Shown: positions 11,937-24,733 of the stretch, in pieces
Layout of the letters: each line of letters begins with the position of its first letter
How positions within the stretch are numbered: the stretch's first letter is position 1
Assembly (NCBI RefSeq): GCF_037042905.1
Contig: NC_087246.1
Location: forward strand, 36,946,001 to 37,010,000
Reading direction: 5' to 3'
DNA from: Lytechinus pictus
Lineage: Eukaryota; Echinodermata; Echinoidea; Temnopleuroida; Toxopneustidae
DNA: 64,000 bases
Program-made: the position numbers and the translations under genes
Notes under the pieces: model-generated
Seen by the model: only the letters and a program-made list of their open reading frames with translations
Told to the model about the DNA's origin: nothing
Databases searched by the model: none

Positions 11937-12596
11937 CTAGTATGATGGGGTGTCCAAACTTCGCGCACTTTTCAAAAATATTCATCAGGCTGATTTTTTT
12001 TCACAAAATATTCATAATTCATACAAAAAGAATTCAAGAAATAGTTACCACATTGACGGCAAGATCGTAAAGTATAAAATCATGGACGAAAATGTGAAGT
12101 AGGTCAAGGGCTTTCGCCGGTATCGCGATCTCAAAATTCTATTCCGATTGGCGAATGCGCGCTGTGCTGGAAAACCGTTAAGAAAAAGTGTGACCTAACT
12201 TCGCGGACCAAAGTTTTTGTGGAGATTTAAACAGAAACTCAAGCTGAAAAAGTGAAAAATTTATATCAGATTGATGGCAAATTGCTATAGAATCGGTTAG
12301 TACCATATTTAACTCACATTTTTGATGATTTATGCTTGCAAAATGGTGATATCGTGATGCTTGTTGAGAATATCAGATTTCTTCAAAACGGGCGCTAATG
12401 GCGACAAATTTGCCGATCTTTTGCCAATATTTTCATGAATACTGAACTCATCCTAAAGAAACTTACACCAAAGGGTAATTTTAGGTCGCTTTTCACGTTG
12501 ATGATGTCAGATTTTAAGGATATTGGCTAGTTTTTTAGATAATGACCGTCCGCGAAGTATGGACACGCGCGAAGTTTGGACTCACTGCCATACTAG
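11937..12596. mobile_element. 0.66 kb inverted-repeat element with GTCCAAACTTCGCGC ends
   Basis: The left end CTAGTATGATGGGGTGTCC leads into AAACTTCGCGC. The right end is its inverted counterpart (GCGCGAAGTTTGGACT...CATACTAG). A truncated second copy lies at 44314-44515. There is no open frame for a transposase, so it is probably non-autonomous. Confidence 0.8.
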
Positions 12597-12608
12597 TAGT
12601 ACTCGTAG

Positions 12609-13123
12609 TATACCCAGTTGTTGTGTGTCCGGACAGGTTGTGTGTCCGGACGATCAATTTTAGAAAGTCATTTGGAAAAATTTACAAGCGAAGTTTCATC
12701 AATTTTTCGTACAAAATGTAAGGAAATATTATGGAGAACAAAATGGAAGATGATTACAACTATTGAATTCATATTTTTAGTGTAGGCCTAGGCCTAATCC
12801 AAAGACAAAAAGAAGGCTTCAAAAATATAAAGTGTCCGGACACCCGATCCCCCATCCTACTTGTAAGTTGTAGGATGGGGGGGTCGGGTGTCCGGACACT
12901 TTATATTTTTGAAGAGTTCTTTTTTGTCTTTGGATTGCACTAAAGATATGAATTCAATAGTTGTAATCATCTTCTATTTTGTTCTCTATAAATTATTTCC
13001 TAACAACATTTTGTAATAAAAATTGATAAAAATTCGGTTGTAAATTTTTCCAAATGACTTTCTAAAAATTAAAATTGATCGTCTGGACACACAACCTGTC
13101 CGGACACACAACAACTGGGTATA
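12609..13123. mobile_element. 0.5 kb palindromic element with TGTCCGGACA-type motifs
   Basis: TATACCCAGTTGTTGTGTG at the left pairs with its inverse at the right. The arms of about 250 bases match closely to a centre near 12866 (CCTACTTGTAAGTTGTAGG). GTGTCCGGAC words occur near both ends and beside the centre. It has no coding capacity. Confidence 0.85.
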
Positions 13124-13419
13124 CTAGTTGTAGTAGTAGAACTCGGGGCTGAGCTGAGCCTGAGCTGCAGAGGAGAGGAGAAAGAAAGAAGGGGAAAGGA
13201 AGAAAGCTAGAAGTAGAACACACAAATAAGGGGAAAGCGCAAGGGCACCAATAGCAAACGGGGAAGTGGGGGGGGGGGGCAAGAGAATGAATGAAGAATG
13301 ACACTGAAACTAACTTAGTCTTAGTTAGACTTAGACTATGTATGACTATGACTATGAGTACTAGAGTTAGAGTCAACCCCCCAAATCCAAAACATTAAAC
13401 TTAAGTTAAAAGGAATCGA

Positions 13420-14000
13420 TACAAATATGTGACGGAAATGAAAAGTACTAAAGTAATGATAACAATGATAATGATGGGGTAATGATGATTATAAATATAA
13501 TAAAAAATAATAGCAATAATGATGTTGATGATAATTATAATAATTAATAATGATATTAATGGTAATAGAGAATAACAATGATAATTTTTATTATAACAAT
13601 AATAAAAGATGAATAATATTAACAAACAATGATAATAATAAGTAAAAAATAAAAAATAGTAAAAATAATAGCAATAATAATGATGATAATGATAATACCC
13701 AAACGTTGGTTATGAATGAGTCTAAAGTGATTTCATTTGAAGGAATTAAATGAAATACAAGGAACGGAATGGATGGAAGGGGCACAATGATAAAGAATAA
13801 TTATAATAATGATAATATAATAAAGAATAATAATAATAAAGAATAACAATGAATTATGATGATGATAGTAATAATAAAACAACAATAATAAAGAATAATA
13901 ATGTATGATGATGATAGTAATAATAATAATGATAATATTGACAATATTAACAATAATAAGGATAATATAATGATGACAATGATGATGGTAATAATACCCA
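13420..14000. repeat. AAT/AATG-rich microsatellite region
   Basis: Long imperfect runs of ATAATAATGATAAT on the plus strand in two blocks (about 13450-13700 and 13795-13995). Open frames here are artefacts of simple sequence. Confidence 0.85.
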
Positions 14001-14199
14001 AAGGTTTTGAATGAGTCTATAGTGATCTAATTCAAAGGGGCACACTTTTCCTGGTGACCCCCCCCCCCCCCCTGAAGTTTGTGAACATCTTCTTCAGCCT
14101 CGATCATTCCTTGTCACCTTGCACTGGGAAACTGTCCCCATCCCCTTGTCGAACGAGCACGATTTTATGTTGTGAGGGGACGGTATTAGAGTATAATAA

Positions 14200-14400
14200 A
14201 CTGATGGAGCTATCCCCACTATGTGCCAAACGAAATGTGTATCCCATAGCGTGGGGATTGTATCACGAGTATAGCTATACTGTTGGAACTTGGAACTGTC
14301 CCCACAGCGTCCAAATTGAAATGTATCCCATAGAGTCGGGACTGCATCATGAGTATATCTATACTGTTGAAACTGTCCCCACTGCCGTGAAAATCAAACT
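14200..14400. repeat. Two tandem copies of an about 100-base unit
   Basis: The unit contains CCATAG.GT.GGGA.TG.ATCA, then GAGTATA, CTATACTGTTG and ACTGTCCCCAC, and occurs twice with substitutions. No function is evident. Confidence 0.6.
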
Positions 14401-15790
14401 TGATTGAAGGAAGCCAAAAAATCAAAATCGGCCTGCAAATTAAGAAACATTTTTTGTGAATTTTGAAAAATGTGCATAAATTAATATATTTGATGAGTTT
14501 TAAAATTCTGTGTAGAAGTTTTGAATCCCCCACCTAATGCTATCATATAAAGCAAACAGAATTGAAATCGGACTTGAAATGACGAAGGAGAAGCATTTTG
14601 AAATTGTGGACGACGACAGATGAGGGACACCACACCACGGCATAAGGTCATCTGGCTTTTCGGGCCGGATGAGCTAAAAACATATAAAAATAATCTTCAA
14701 GTACGAAAAAATAATAACTAGCACATCAATGATGTGGAGCTCATCCGGCGTCTCGCAACAACTTTTAACACAATTTTAATTTCAGCCCAGTTGACATTGT
14801 AGTGAATTATATTGGTGACATAAGTTGAGGAATTAGAATTGAAATTGATGAAGAAATTACATAGAAGAAGCATTTTTTTGTGATTTATGAATAAATTTCG
14901 TATGAATTAGCATAAATAATTTTCTAGTCAAAATTTCTAAAAAACCTTGGTGAACCTCATGTAGCTCTCAGATGGAACCAAAAAAAATCAAAATCAGTCA
15001 ACAAATAAGTATTTTTTGTGAGTTTTGAAAAATATGCATAAATTAGCATATTTAAAGAGTTTCAAAATTCTGTGTTGAAATTTTGTATACCACCTAGAGC
15101 TATCATATAAAGCAAACAAAATTGAAATTGATCAATAAATGAAGGAGAAAAAGCTTTTTTTTGTGATTTATGAATAAATTTTGCATAAAATTAGCATAAA
15201 TAATTTTCTAGTAAAAATTTCACATTTCTGTGTACAAGTTTGGTGAACCTCATGCAGTTCTACCAGATGGAAGAAAAAAAATCAAAATGGGTCAAAAAAT
15301 AAAGAGGAGGCATTTTCTGTGATTTATGAATAAATTTCGCATAAATTAGCATATATAATTTTCTAATCAAAATTCAGAATTCTGTGTATAAGTTTGATGA
15401 AGCTCTACCAGATGGAAGGGAAAAAAAATCAAAATTGGTCAATAAATAAAGAAGAAGAAGCATTTTATGTGAATTTTTTAAAATACCCATAAATTAGCAT
15501 AAAAATTGTTCTATAGTCAAAATTTCAAAATTCTGTGTAGAAGTTTGCTGGACCTCATGAAGCTCTACCAGATGAAAGCAAAAAAATCAAAATCTGTCAA
15601 CAAAAAAGAAGAAGCACTTTTGTGAATTTTGAAAAATGCACATAGATTAGCATATTTAATGAGTTTCAAAATTCTGTGTAAAAGTTTTGAATCCCCCACC
15701 AATTGCTATCATATACTAGTGAAGCAAACAGAATTGAAATGATGAAGAAGAAGCATTTTGAAATTGTGGACGGACGCCACGCCAGTTAAG
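14400..15790. repeat. Decayed tandem array of about 110-150 base units
   Basis: Repeated words include AAATTCTGTGTA.AAGTTT, GAACCTCATG.AGCTCTACCAG, TCAAAAT.GGTCAA and GAATAAATTTCGCATAAATTAGC. There are at least six units. The two outer parts share GAAGCATTTTGAAATTGTGGAC. A hairpin, GGTCATCTGGC/GCCGGATGAGC, at 14646-14672 is of a kind common in sea urchin DNA, from memory. Confidence 0.7.
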
Positions 15791-16417
15791 CAGAAATTCT
15801 GTATAACTTCTGAAAAAGTAGCAAAATAGATCATGTTTATGTGCCCCCCCCCCCCAAAAAAAAACCATATTAGAAATGGTACCTCACTGTACACTCATTA
15901 GGCCTACTGTAGGCTAGTGAGTGGTGGCCATGTTAATACTGCCCTGGCCTGGGGCTGTGTTCTCTTCCCAGAGGAGCCATGGAAACATGTCACATTGATA
16001 GATAATCAACTCGGCTGCCAAAAAATGTGAAGATGTTGCTAGATCTCAAAATAACTAAATGGTTCACTCAAAGTATAGAAGAACAGGTGGGTCCAACTCA
16101 CGTATTGACTTTTGTGTACATGCACGCAGCACCATCTAGTGCCAGTGGGAGTACCTACTTTTGCGACAGCCACCAAAATTGAAAATAAAAATATGGAGAA
16201 TGTAATATTTCTAGCCCTAATATAGAACATGATAATATGATGTGGAAATAGTCTACATACCAAAATATGCCTTTATTCCGTCAAATTTTCGAGCAGGATT
16301 GAGTGGGTGTAATTGTCCATAGACATCGGTTTATTTAGTCACTAAATGGTCTAAATTCCTACCCTAGTTGAAGTATCGGCTTATGATCGCTGAAAAACCC
16401 CTTCTGGTATCAGTGCT

Positions 16418-16514
16418 TTTTGCTAGCATAGCGGGAAGAATCTTGACTGCAGTCACAAGGACGTGGGTTCGAGTCCCAGCTAAGGTAAGAAACACTAAAA
16501 AAAAAAAAAAAAAC
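16418..16514 (+). mobile_element. tRNA-like SINE with poly(A) tail
   Basis: An A box (TAGCATAGCGG, 16424-16434) and a B box (GGTTCGAGTCC within 16466-16476) lie about 42 bases apart. An A-run follows at 16497-16513. There is no acceptor-stem pairing for a functional tRNA, so a short SINE or tRNA pseudogene is the better reading. Confidence 0.6.
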
Positions 16515-17356
16515 TTAGAGAAACAGGAAGTGAATGAACCGTAAGTCCCGACAATCTTTTGTTATTTTGGGTGGCTGTTGCAAGAGGAAGTCTTTCCAAT
16601 TAATTAGGCCAAGCCAGGCCAGGACCCAGCACGCCCAAGGGCAATTCAAAAGTTCTTTTCAAAATCAAATCAATGACAATGTCATTGTGATTGTCAATCT
16701 CTTCAGACTAGACCTATCTTCATCGAATCAGGGACAACTCAGACCACGGCTAGCTCACCATCTCATGTTGTATTACTTGTAAGTTGTAACAATCATGACA
16801 ATGTGGCGTTACATCTTGTAACTTAGTGTTACTCTTTCTGACCTGTGTCAGTGGAATTACGTGAAATGTATGTGATGAACGCATAAAATTTAAAAATTTG
16901 ATAAAGCTTTTCAGTCATTAACATATGTATGAGGTCATCACTAGACATCTCTTGTTTTCGCCATTTGAATCTACTTTTTGTAGTAGACTGTTGTACTTGT
17001 ATTGTACCTGTAGTACACTGTTGTTTTCTGTACTCCAAAGTTTAGAGATCAGTGGAATACCGCATTTATGAAGCTTCTGTAGAGAGTTAAGTGAACTTTA
17101 ATCCAGTCAATGCTGCCGTACAAGGTGATTTTTTTCAGGCAGAGACAACACAGAGAGGAGGAGGATGAAGAAGGTATTGTCAGAGAGGGTAAGAGAATGG
17201 AGGTAGGAAAAATCAGGGGGTCATCATCCTCTGCTATGATATAGTCCGGAAGGTTGAGGTTTTCAGCTAGGACAGGCAAAAGTTAAGTGTAGATTTCTAT
17301 TCCCTCTTACAGTCAGAGTAATATTTAATGAAATATACATTTTAACAAAATTTACA

Positions 17357-17413
17357 GGCTGTAGCTGCAAATAAACGACAACACCTGGACGATTTATTTA
17401 GTGATCATGTGAC
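17357..17413 (+). other. CENPL: 5' untranslated part of the first CENPL coding exon
   Basis: The sequence before the exon reads aaaatttacag, a usable acceptor, and the next 56 bases to the ATG have no in-frame start. It is therefore probably the 3' part of a leader spliced to an upstream noncoding exon. Transcription could instead begin nearby; no TATA box is evident. Confidence 0.35.
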
Positions 17414-20400
17414 ATGGCATCGGCAGGCCCAGGATCTCACAAGGCCAGGGTACAGGTCACAAGTCCTGAGAGGACTCCGGGTCCCCAGCGGTCTGCCAGT
17501 TCATCCCGATCCTTCACAGGAAGAAGGTTACATACCCCATACCTGAAGACACCGCAATCCCGGATATTACATGGTGAGGGTTTTTTTTTTTATCGAAGGT
17601 GTACATAGTTTCAGAATTTGTTGATTACTTGATTAATTGGCCTAGTAAGTCTCAATTTACTCAGTCTCATCTAATTTGTTTAGCTGATGCATCATAATAG
17701 ATAAGTTTGTCCTCCTGAATCCCAGTAATGTTATATACTGCATAACTTTCATCATGAGACTTGAGGCAAGATGTGTGTTTGAAAATCTAGAAATTTTGAA
17801 GGGAAGTTACAAAATTGCACAGCTGCATGGTATTCCTATGAGTACATTCTATTTTCAAAACATTGGAGAGTGATTCTCGGTAAGATTGTGGTTTTAGAAA
17901 TTTCAAATTCAAGAAAATGGTAACAATGATAATTAATGGTGAAAAGAAGATTGGGAGTAAATACCTTGCTTTAACAAAATGCACTAATGAATATTCATAT
18001 TTTTGGTAGTTCAAAGGCAGTTAGGCTTATCCCCATACACAAACTCTTTGTTCATAGCAAACCAAGTGATACATGTTGTGCTTTTTCTTGACAGGACGGA
18101 GAAGCAGACTGACTAGAACTCCCTCTAATGTCCGCCCTACGAGTCAGAGGTTTAGCAGATTGACCAATAAGACATGGCACACCTACTATGTTTCTCCACT
18201 CTATGCCTTCAGCAGTGAAGCTGCTTCTTTGAAGAGATACTCAAGGCAGCTTTCCTCTCATCTCCAAGCTGTGAGTATACTGAGTTCTCCCCCCCCCCCA
18301 CTTTGAATACAGTGTCAGCTTCCAATCTTTGCATTATTAAACTTGGCTATTGGTATATAACCAACCACTCTGCTCAGAAATCCCCAAACTCTCTGGTCTT
18401 TGAGTTCAAGGGCAGATTCCTGGACTCCCAGCATTAATTCAAAACCAAATTATAATTTGACAAAACTTTTGAAAGACAATCTGGATTAGACCATTCGGGC
18501 ATAAGACAATTGTGAAATAATTTTTTCTTAAATAAATAAAGAGCAGAATAAGGCCAAGTGACACATCCTTGATACATTGACATAGAGGTCTTTTTATCCT
18601 ATCTTGCCTTCTTTTACAACTACAGGAATCACAAAAGGGTGTTGGTGTGATGGTAGAAGATAGTGGAACATCCAAGTATGCTTTGTTTTCTTTGCGCCCA
18701 GAATTGTTTCCTGACTCAGGTAAAGAATTACTTCTTGGGGTTGTAAAAATATTGTTTTGATTGTCAAGCATCTGTTACGAACATCTAGTTCTTCCCTTTT
18801 ACAGTGTATGAGTCTTTTTTATGCTATATAAAGAAAACACTGAAAAAGATGTGATGATTGGGTGAAGTTGTGAGAAAAGGACAGAGAAGGAATGAATTTG
18901 AAAAATTGATGGCAATTGTTTCATAATTTTCATAGCCAATAACCCTCTTTAGTATGAGAAATCAAATTAATTTTTGCTCCAGTAAACCAAGGTTTTATTT
19001 TTCACCATACAACATCTCATCACATTTGATCACGTTTTTCTGCTACAGTTTATCCAATTTAAAACGGCACAAATGAGTTTATGAATGCACATCTGCAGTT
19101 TTCTCTTTTGAGATTAATTTGATGACTATGGAACCTGAATGTCCATTTACGTGAAACACTAGATACTTCAGCGGTAGATTTGAACATCTATGCTACAAAG
19201 AGTCAGGCCGTCTCAGCCAGCAGCACTCCAAAATGGACAGCTGTCTTCTTTCCCCCGTCATCCCCGGTGATGGGCGACGGGAAGCACTTCCAAAGATTGC
19301 CTCTCATGATCGTCAAGGGAGCAGTTGGTACCACCAACTGTGTTCTTCATTGGCTTGAGGTAAGGGAGCCCCTGGCTTGGCAGGTATCCAGACATTTGAT
19401 AAGCTACTGAAATCACGGCATTGAATTGGTTGGGAATAATTATGGTATCGAAAACAGGGTCTGTAAACAGGGTTCCATGAGAGAGCAGCACCCTGAAGAA
19501 CATCAAACTAAGTGAAACTGAAAAAGTTTGTGATTTTCTTTTTGATATGATGATATCCTTCTTTGATACATTCTATTATTTTCTGTTTGATAAATAGTAT
19601 TTGATTTGAGTTGGGCTTACCCTTCAATAAATGATATGTAGCATGCTGCTCCTGGCTTCATGAATTGAACACTACAAAATACAGCAATAATAATAATTCA
19701 AATACAGCATACACCATGTATTTTGTTTGCATGGTATTTGATGCATTTATTTCATGGAGGAAATTTTCCAAGAGTTAATATTGCACAATTTAGTGCCCTT
19801 TCATTCACTTTGTAATGCTACATCAGGACTTGATGGTTGATTTTAAAGATAAATTCCAGTTGTGGGGACGATCTCAAAATGACTTTTTACAGAATTTAAT
19901 ATAATGATCACCAAAGTGTCTGTTTGTATGAATAAAAAATATGTGCCAAAGGATTCTGGAAGAAATTGTGTAATTGCTGAGAAATAAGCAAAATAAGCGT
20001 GGATTCTGTCACTTCCGTCGGTCTTTATTCCAGCAATAATAATACACTGTCCCACGTGTGCCTATCTGTGTTGGCGATCTTCAGTGTGATCGTTTTTTGC
20101 TTAGATATTATGATTTCACAAAGTTCAGTTTATGTAACTGTACCAGATCTAGATCCACGATGATATATCAATGCTTAACCTTGGTTTTACAGACTTTCTC
20201 ACGAAATCAGTATTTTACTGCAACTACTGTCATTTAGCTTTAACATGTACCCTCCCTCTCCCCTTTCCCTTTACAGGTTCAATTTGACTGCTGCGTGAGG
20301 AAGCTAACATTCAACCCAGTGGCACTCTCTTGGATGGTATCTATGTGGGCTGAAAGTGTTCCAGGTAATAACTCTCAGGGACATTACAGGCAGCACCTGT

Positions 20401-20947
20401 CTGCTGGAAATCACTATCACCACATTTGATAAAGCTACAGATTCTCTCGACAATTGAGCCTACAAATAAAGGCTTATCCACTTACTTTCTGCTCTTACTG
20501 CTTGCATTTCCAGACTGTCTGTTCAATACTAGTATATATTTATAGCATTTATTATTCTGTATTGATTGTATTGAGAATATTTTAGTACAGTGTGTCTTTA
20601 TCAAGGATCTTGGGTGTGCTTGCATTGTAAGTTGCTATTATTTATTTGCAATTTTGAATAAATCTTCATAAGTAATCTGTGAGGGGCACCAAAGGCTCTG
20701 ATGCTCCACCCCCTGTAAACACATGTTCAACCATAGAATTATAGTTATAGCATTAACATTAACAAAGCTAAACAAGGTAATCTTGCTGCGATGGTGGTGA
20801 TAGTAGGGTTGTGGAGGTCATGGTGATGGTGTTGGTGATATTGTTGGTGGTGGAAGTCATGATCATGGTGGTGGTGGGGGTTGTTGTAGTGATGATGATG
20901 GTGGTAGTGGTGGTGGTGGTGATGGTGATGATGATGATGATGATAAA

Positions 20948-21012
<65 letters not shown>

Positions 21013-24000
21013 CGATACTTACAAGTGTGGTGTTGTAGTGGTTGTATTGGTGGTGATGGTGGTGGGATGATGTTAGTGATATTTGTGTTGATGATATTGA
21101 TGGTGTTGGTGGACATCCCTAATTTACAACATATTATATCATATTGCTTAGTGTGCTTTGAAAGGATTGTCGGGCTAAAGCCAGGGTAATAATATCCAAG
21201 TCCTTAGGAAGTGCCGAGAGATATCAAATGATGATGTGAGCTATACAATTGCTACATAATAATAATATTATAATTATTATTATCATTATTGTTATTATTA
21301 TTATCATTATTATTATTATCACTATTATTATTAGTATTATGATTATTATTATCATTATAATCATATTATTAAAAAAGTCATTGTATTTAATTATTTATGA
21401 ATATCTCATTCTTAGATAAAAAGAAGAACAGTGATGAAGACAAGAAGAGTGGAGTTGAACTGGTCTACCATCTCCCAAAGGAAATATCAGGACTTAGCAA
21501 AGTTACCATGACGATTGACTCAAGTGATGCGAGAGCATTATGGGAAAGGTAATATTTCTCTTCGACTTCACAAGCTTATTTTGTCTGATATTTCCTCCAC
21601 TTGCTAGCTTGAAGTAGGGAAGGTCATAGAGGGCAATATTGCATTGTTGCATTATCAAGTATCCCAAGATCCAATATTTTGCAACCCTTTTTCCTGTTCT
21701 CTATACTTATGATTTTCTTTCACAATAAATTCCTAAGAACATGTTCCAGTCATCCATATCATTACGGACACATTTTTGAAACACCCACCAGGGGGCCATT
21801 TCATAAAGCTGTTCGTAAGTTAAGAGCGACTTTAAGAACGACTGGTGAACCTTTCTTACGTGCTTAACCTTTCTTACGCGCTTAACCATCGCTAATGAAT
21901 ATACCATTTACCATAAGAAAGGATCAACAGTCGTTCTTAAAGTCGCTCTTAACTTACGAACAGCTTTATGAAACACCCACCAGGATCATACACATTATAT
22001 TCAGGGGCTTGCCTCTATTGAGCTTCTTTTTTTTCAACAAGTCTCCATTTTACTTTATATACCAACCTCGCGGCAAGTCATTCTTTCTGTGTTGTTAAGT
22101 TCCTGATCATTCCTTCAGATCTGCAAATATCTTGTGTATTCTATTATATCTGGTACTGGACAACTTTGCTGGAAATGTAATTGATTGTGTCATGTTATGT
22201 TTATGTATATTTTTTAAATATGAAATATAAAATTGATTTCATTGTTTCTACTTCTTTTTCTCATTAAATTTCTGCAACTAGATTCACATTACCGGTTTCT
22301 CTATATTTGTTTTTCTAGCGTCCATGAAGAGGATTCTGATGAAGTACAGGAAGGTGAGGTGGTTGCTTTCATGAAAGCAATCGAGCAGCATTTCTACTCG
22401 TGTTTCCAGATTCACTTAGACGTAAGTATGAGGGGCCTTTAGATTTGTGAAGCAACTTCCATTACATAGGTATTTAGTGAACATATTCTCATGCTATTGT
22501 GTAAATCATCTACTATTTGACTCGTACATATGCTATAGTGTTTTTGGATCGGTCAACTTTAAGGTTTATTTTGAATAGTTATTCATCAAGTGCTTTTGTT
22601 TATATTTTGTATAGACACCCACCCCCCCCCCTTTAAGTTGTAGTTAAGTGATTTTTTCATTGTTGATGTATTATGTTATGGGGTCAGCGGATAACAAGAC
22701 TTGTTCCTTTCTTGCAGGACCTCTCATACTTAATCCACTGTATACTTTATAGTTTATTTCATGTGAATTCAAATTTGTCTGTTTGGTGTGTGTTTCTGTG
22801 CTTACGTTAATTTATGGTATATGTTTGTAGGTCATAAATCATACATTTTTATAAACATAAAAATTGAAATTGAATTGACATACTGTTCTTGATGCAATTT
22901 TGCAGGCACTATATCTGAAGACTATCGGTACAGCAGCAGCTTTTGTTGGGTCGGAAGGAAGATTGAAGGTACTGGTTTAGCATTCATTTCATCTAACCTG
23001 TAACTTCTGCTTTTTTCCCAGTTTGTCATAACAGTTGGCACACAGAAGCAATATTAGAAGGTGAAGCGAAGATGCCTATCATTTTTGGTTGGGGGTCTTA
23101 GGGTTAGGTGTACAAAATATATCCAGATTACCGGTACTCTATAATTGTATTCCCCAACAGATGATCCTGGACAATACTTTAGGTTCTGCAGAGTCTGTTA
23201 CGTCATATTATTGTCATCAAATTTGGTACGCACAGGCAAAATGTGGGCAGGGTCATTGTCGCCATGATAATTGTATTTATTTGTCAAATTTCTGTGTGAG
23301 CTCTATATATCGCAATGACGGATGATGCGGTGGGTTCGGGGGATACATATGCTCGGCCGCGCGACCCGCCGAGCATCTCTAGTTTCATCTTGATATGTGT
23401 ACAATGAAATATAAAAGTATGACGTGGTGCAAAGTGATGTTGAGGATTTAAAAGTGAAACACCACGAAATTTCCAAAACATTCAAAGAATCAAACTAAAG
23501 CTTCTAAGTCCAATGAAACATTTGGCATACTCACTTTTTCTGACAGAGTACCACAAGCGAGAAATGCGCTATCGAAACTTACGTAAAATCACGGCACAAA
23601 ATTACAGCAAATTATATCCGACTGAAGTGTGACGTCGTGTTTGGTCGGCTCTAACATAATTTGTACATTTCAGTAGAAGATGAACATAATCTTACAAAAA
23701 TAACTGATCTTTTTATCAGCTCACTAAGTACATTTTTTAAAAACCTCATCCCTTACTCTTTGATGTCTTAGCACAATGTGCCTGCCTCCTGTAACGTCAC
23801 CAAATTTGGCGTCGTTTTGCAACCAATTCTTTCCAAAATTAGGAAGGAAGTTTCGGGGTGCTTTCTACAACTAATTGCAAGAAACTAACTCGGTTTATAA
23901 GCATTTCATCTATTTCAGTCATTTCTACATACCAATTTTTGTCACTTCAGAGTCCATACCAAATTTAGCCAAAAGTATTTTTAATTTGTGCCTTACTTTA

Positions 24001-24569
24001 ATCAATGTCTCGTCAAATGGCATTTGCACATTGATTCAAACCAGAGTCACAATACTTACAAGATTGTGTTGTACCAACTCAAAACCTGTATGGTATCTCT
24101 AAGAAAGAATGGAGAGGTAGAGAGCGCAATCAAATAATTGCTAGAAAAATCCTGAACACAAATTTATTTCATGTGAATGGCATTTCTTGTGACAAGCATG
24201 CCAAAATTCCCCAGATTTTCAACAAGCTTGGTCACATTTTTGGGAGTTCTCTCTTTTTTTTTCCTGCTTGATGTTTTTTCTTTGACTTTGACATGGGAAG
24301 GGTATACTCATCTTTCTGTCTTGGGGGGGGGGGGTGGAACATGAAAAGATAGGATCGATATTTACATTCGGTTGTAACTTTTTGTACAAGTATGGTTTCC
24401 TATAGACTTAACACTTAATTGTAATCTGATGTAACTTTCTGTACAGCACATAGATTACATCTCTGTTTTGTTTCCTTCCACGTAGATGCTGTCACTTGGG
24501 GAGGCCGCTGGTGTGCTCCAACATCTCATAGAACTTGCAGAGGAAAAGATGGCATCATTTGATGTTTGA
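17414..24569 (+). CDS. CENPL: Centromere protein L, complete
   Basis: CENP-L pairs with CENP-N in the constitutive centromere-associated network that links CENP-A nucleosomes to the kinetochore. Coding exons: 17414-17573, 18095-18270, 18626-18719, 19172-19359, 20277-20364, 21416-21548, 22319-22421, 22906-22968, 24486-24569. Every junction is AG/GT with matching phase, giving 362 residues against about 344 in human. The N terminus is basic, Ser/Pro-rich and probably disordered up to about residue 75. Conserved blocks then follow: NKTWHTYYVSPLYAF, YSRQLSSHL, WTAVFFPPSS, VQFDCCVRKLTFNPVALSWM with MW soon after, and a C-terminal helix LSLGEAAGVLQHLIELAE. The FDC...LSWM..MW pattern is the clearest CENP-L signature I recall. 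The start ATG (gacATGG) is the first in an exon whose acceptor is at 17357. Stop is TGA; the first AATAAA lies about 185 bases downstream. Several introns contain microsatellites and one MITE. Confidence 0.93.
20785..21075. repeat. (ATG)n/(GGT)n microsatellite
   Basis: TGATGATGG and about twenty uninterrupted ATG triplets near 20940-21010. It lies in a CENPL intron. The histidine-rich or methionine-rich open frames are by-products. Confidence 0.9.
21258..21372. repeat. (ATT)n imperfect microsatellite
   Basis: Runs of TTATTATTATCATTATT in the same CENPL intron. Confidence 0.85.
21791..21985. mobile_element. Palindromic MITE, CATAAAGCTGTTCGTAAGTT family
   Basis: The left arm runs through CATAAAGCTGTTCGTAAGTT and AGAGCGACTTTAAGAACGAC. 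The right arm is its inverse, ending CTTTATGAAACACCCACCAGG. The word GAAACACCCACCAGG also sits immediately left of the element (21777-21791), as an extra inverted piece of the terminus. A second copy is at 62982-63167. Confidence 0.85.
23345..23380. other. GC-rich hairpin
   Basis: ATGCTCGGC pairs with GCCGAGCAT around a CGCGCGACCC loop, in a CENPL intron that is otherwise AT-rich. It may be part of a repeat; no RNA family is recognised. Confidence 0.35.
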
Positions 24570-24733
24570 TGATGATCACCATGGCGACCAGCTACGGTGT
24601 GGTCCCTCAGTGCCAGGAAGGGACTCCTGTTTCTGTTCCATCTTGATCGGTGCAATATGTTGACTGCAGGAATTATACCATAGCAGTGAAGCTTTAAAAC
24701 TAGGAAGGGGTTTCACAAAGAGTTAAGTGGGAC

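Noticed and set aside
13062..14001. Hydrophobic Leu/Ile-rich frames on the minus strand
   Set aside because: They come from AAT-type simple sequence and lack start context and splice sites.
16418..16514. Functional tRNA gene
   Set aside because: A and B boxes are present, but there is no seven-base acceptor stem and a poly(A) tail follows, so a SINE is more likely.
20745..21116. Histidine-rich open frame on the minus strand and methionine/valine-rich frame on the plus strand
   Set aside because: Both are translations of an (ATG)n/(GGT)n microsatellite inside a CENPL intron.
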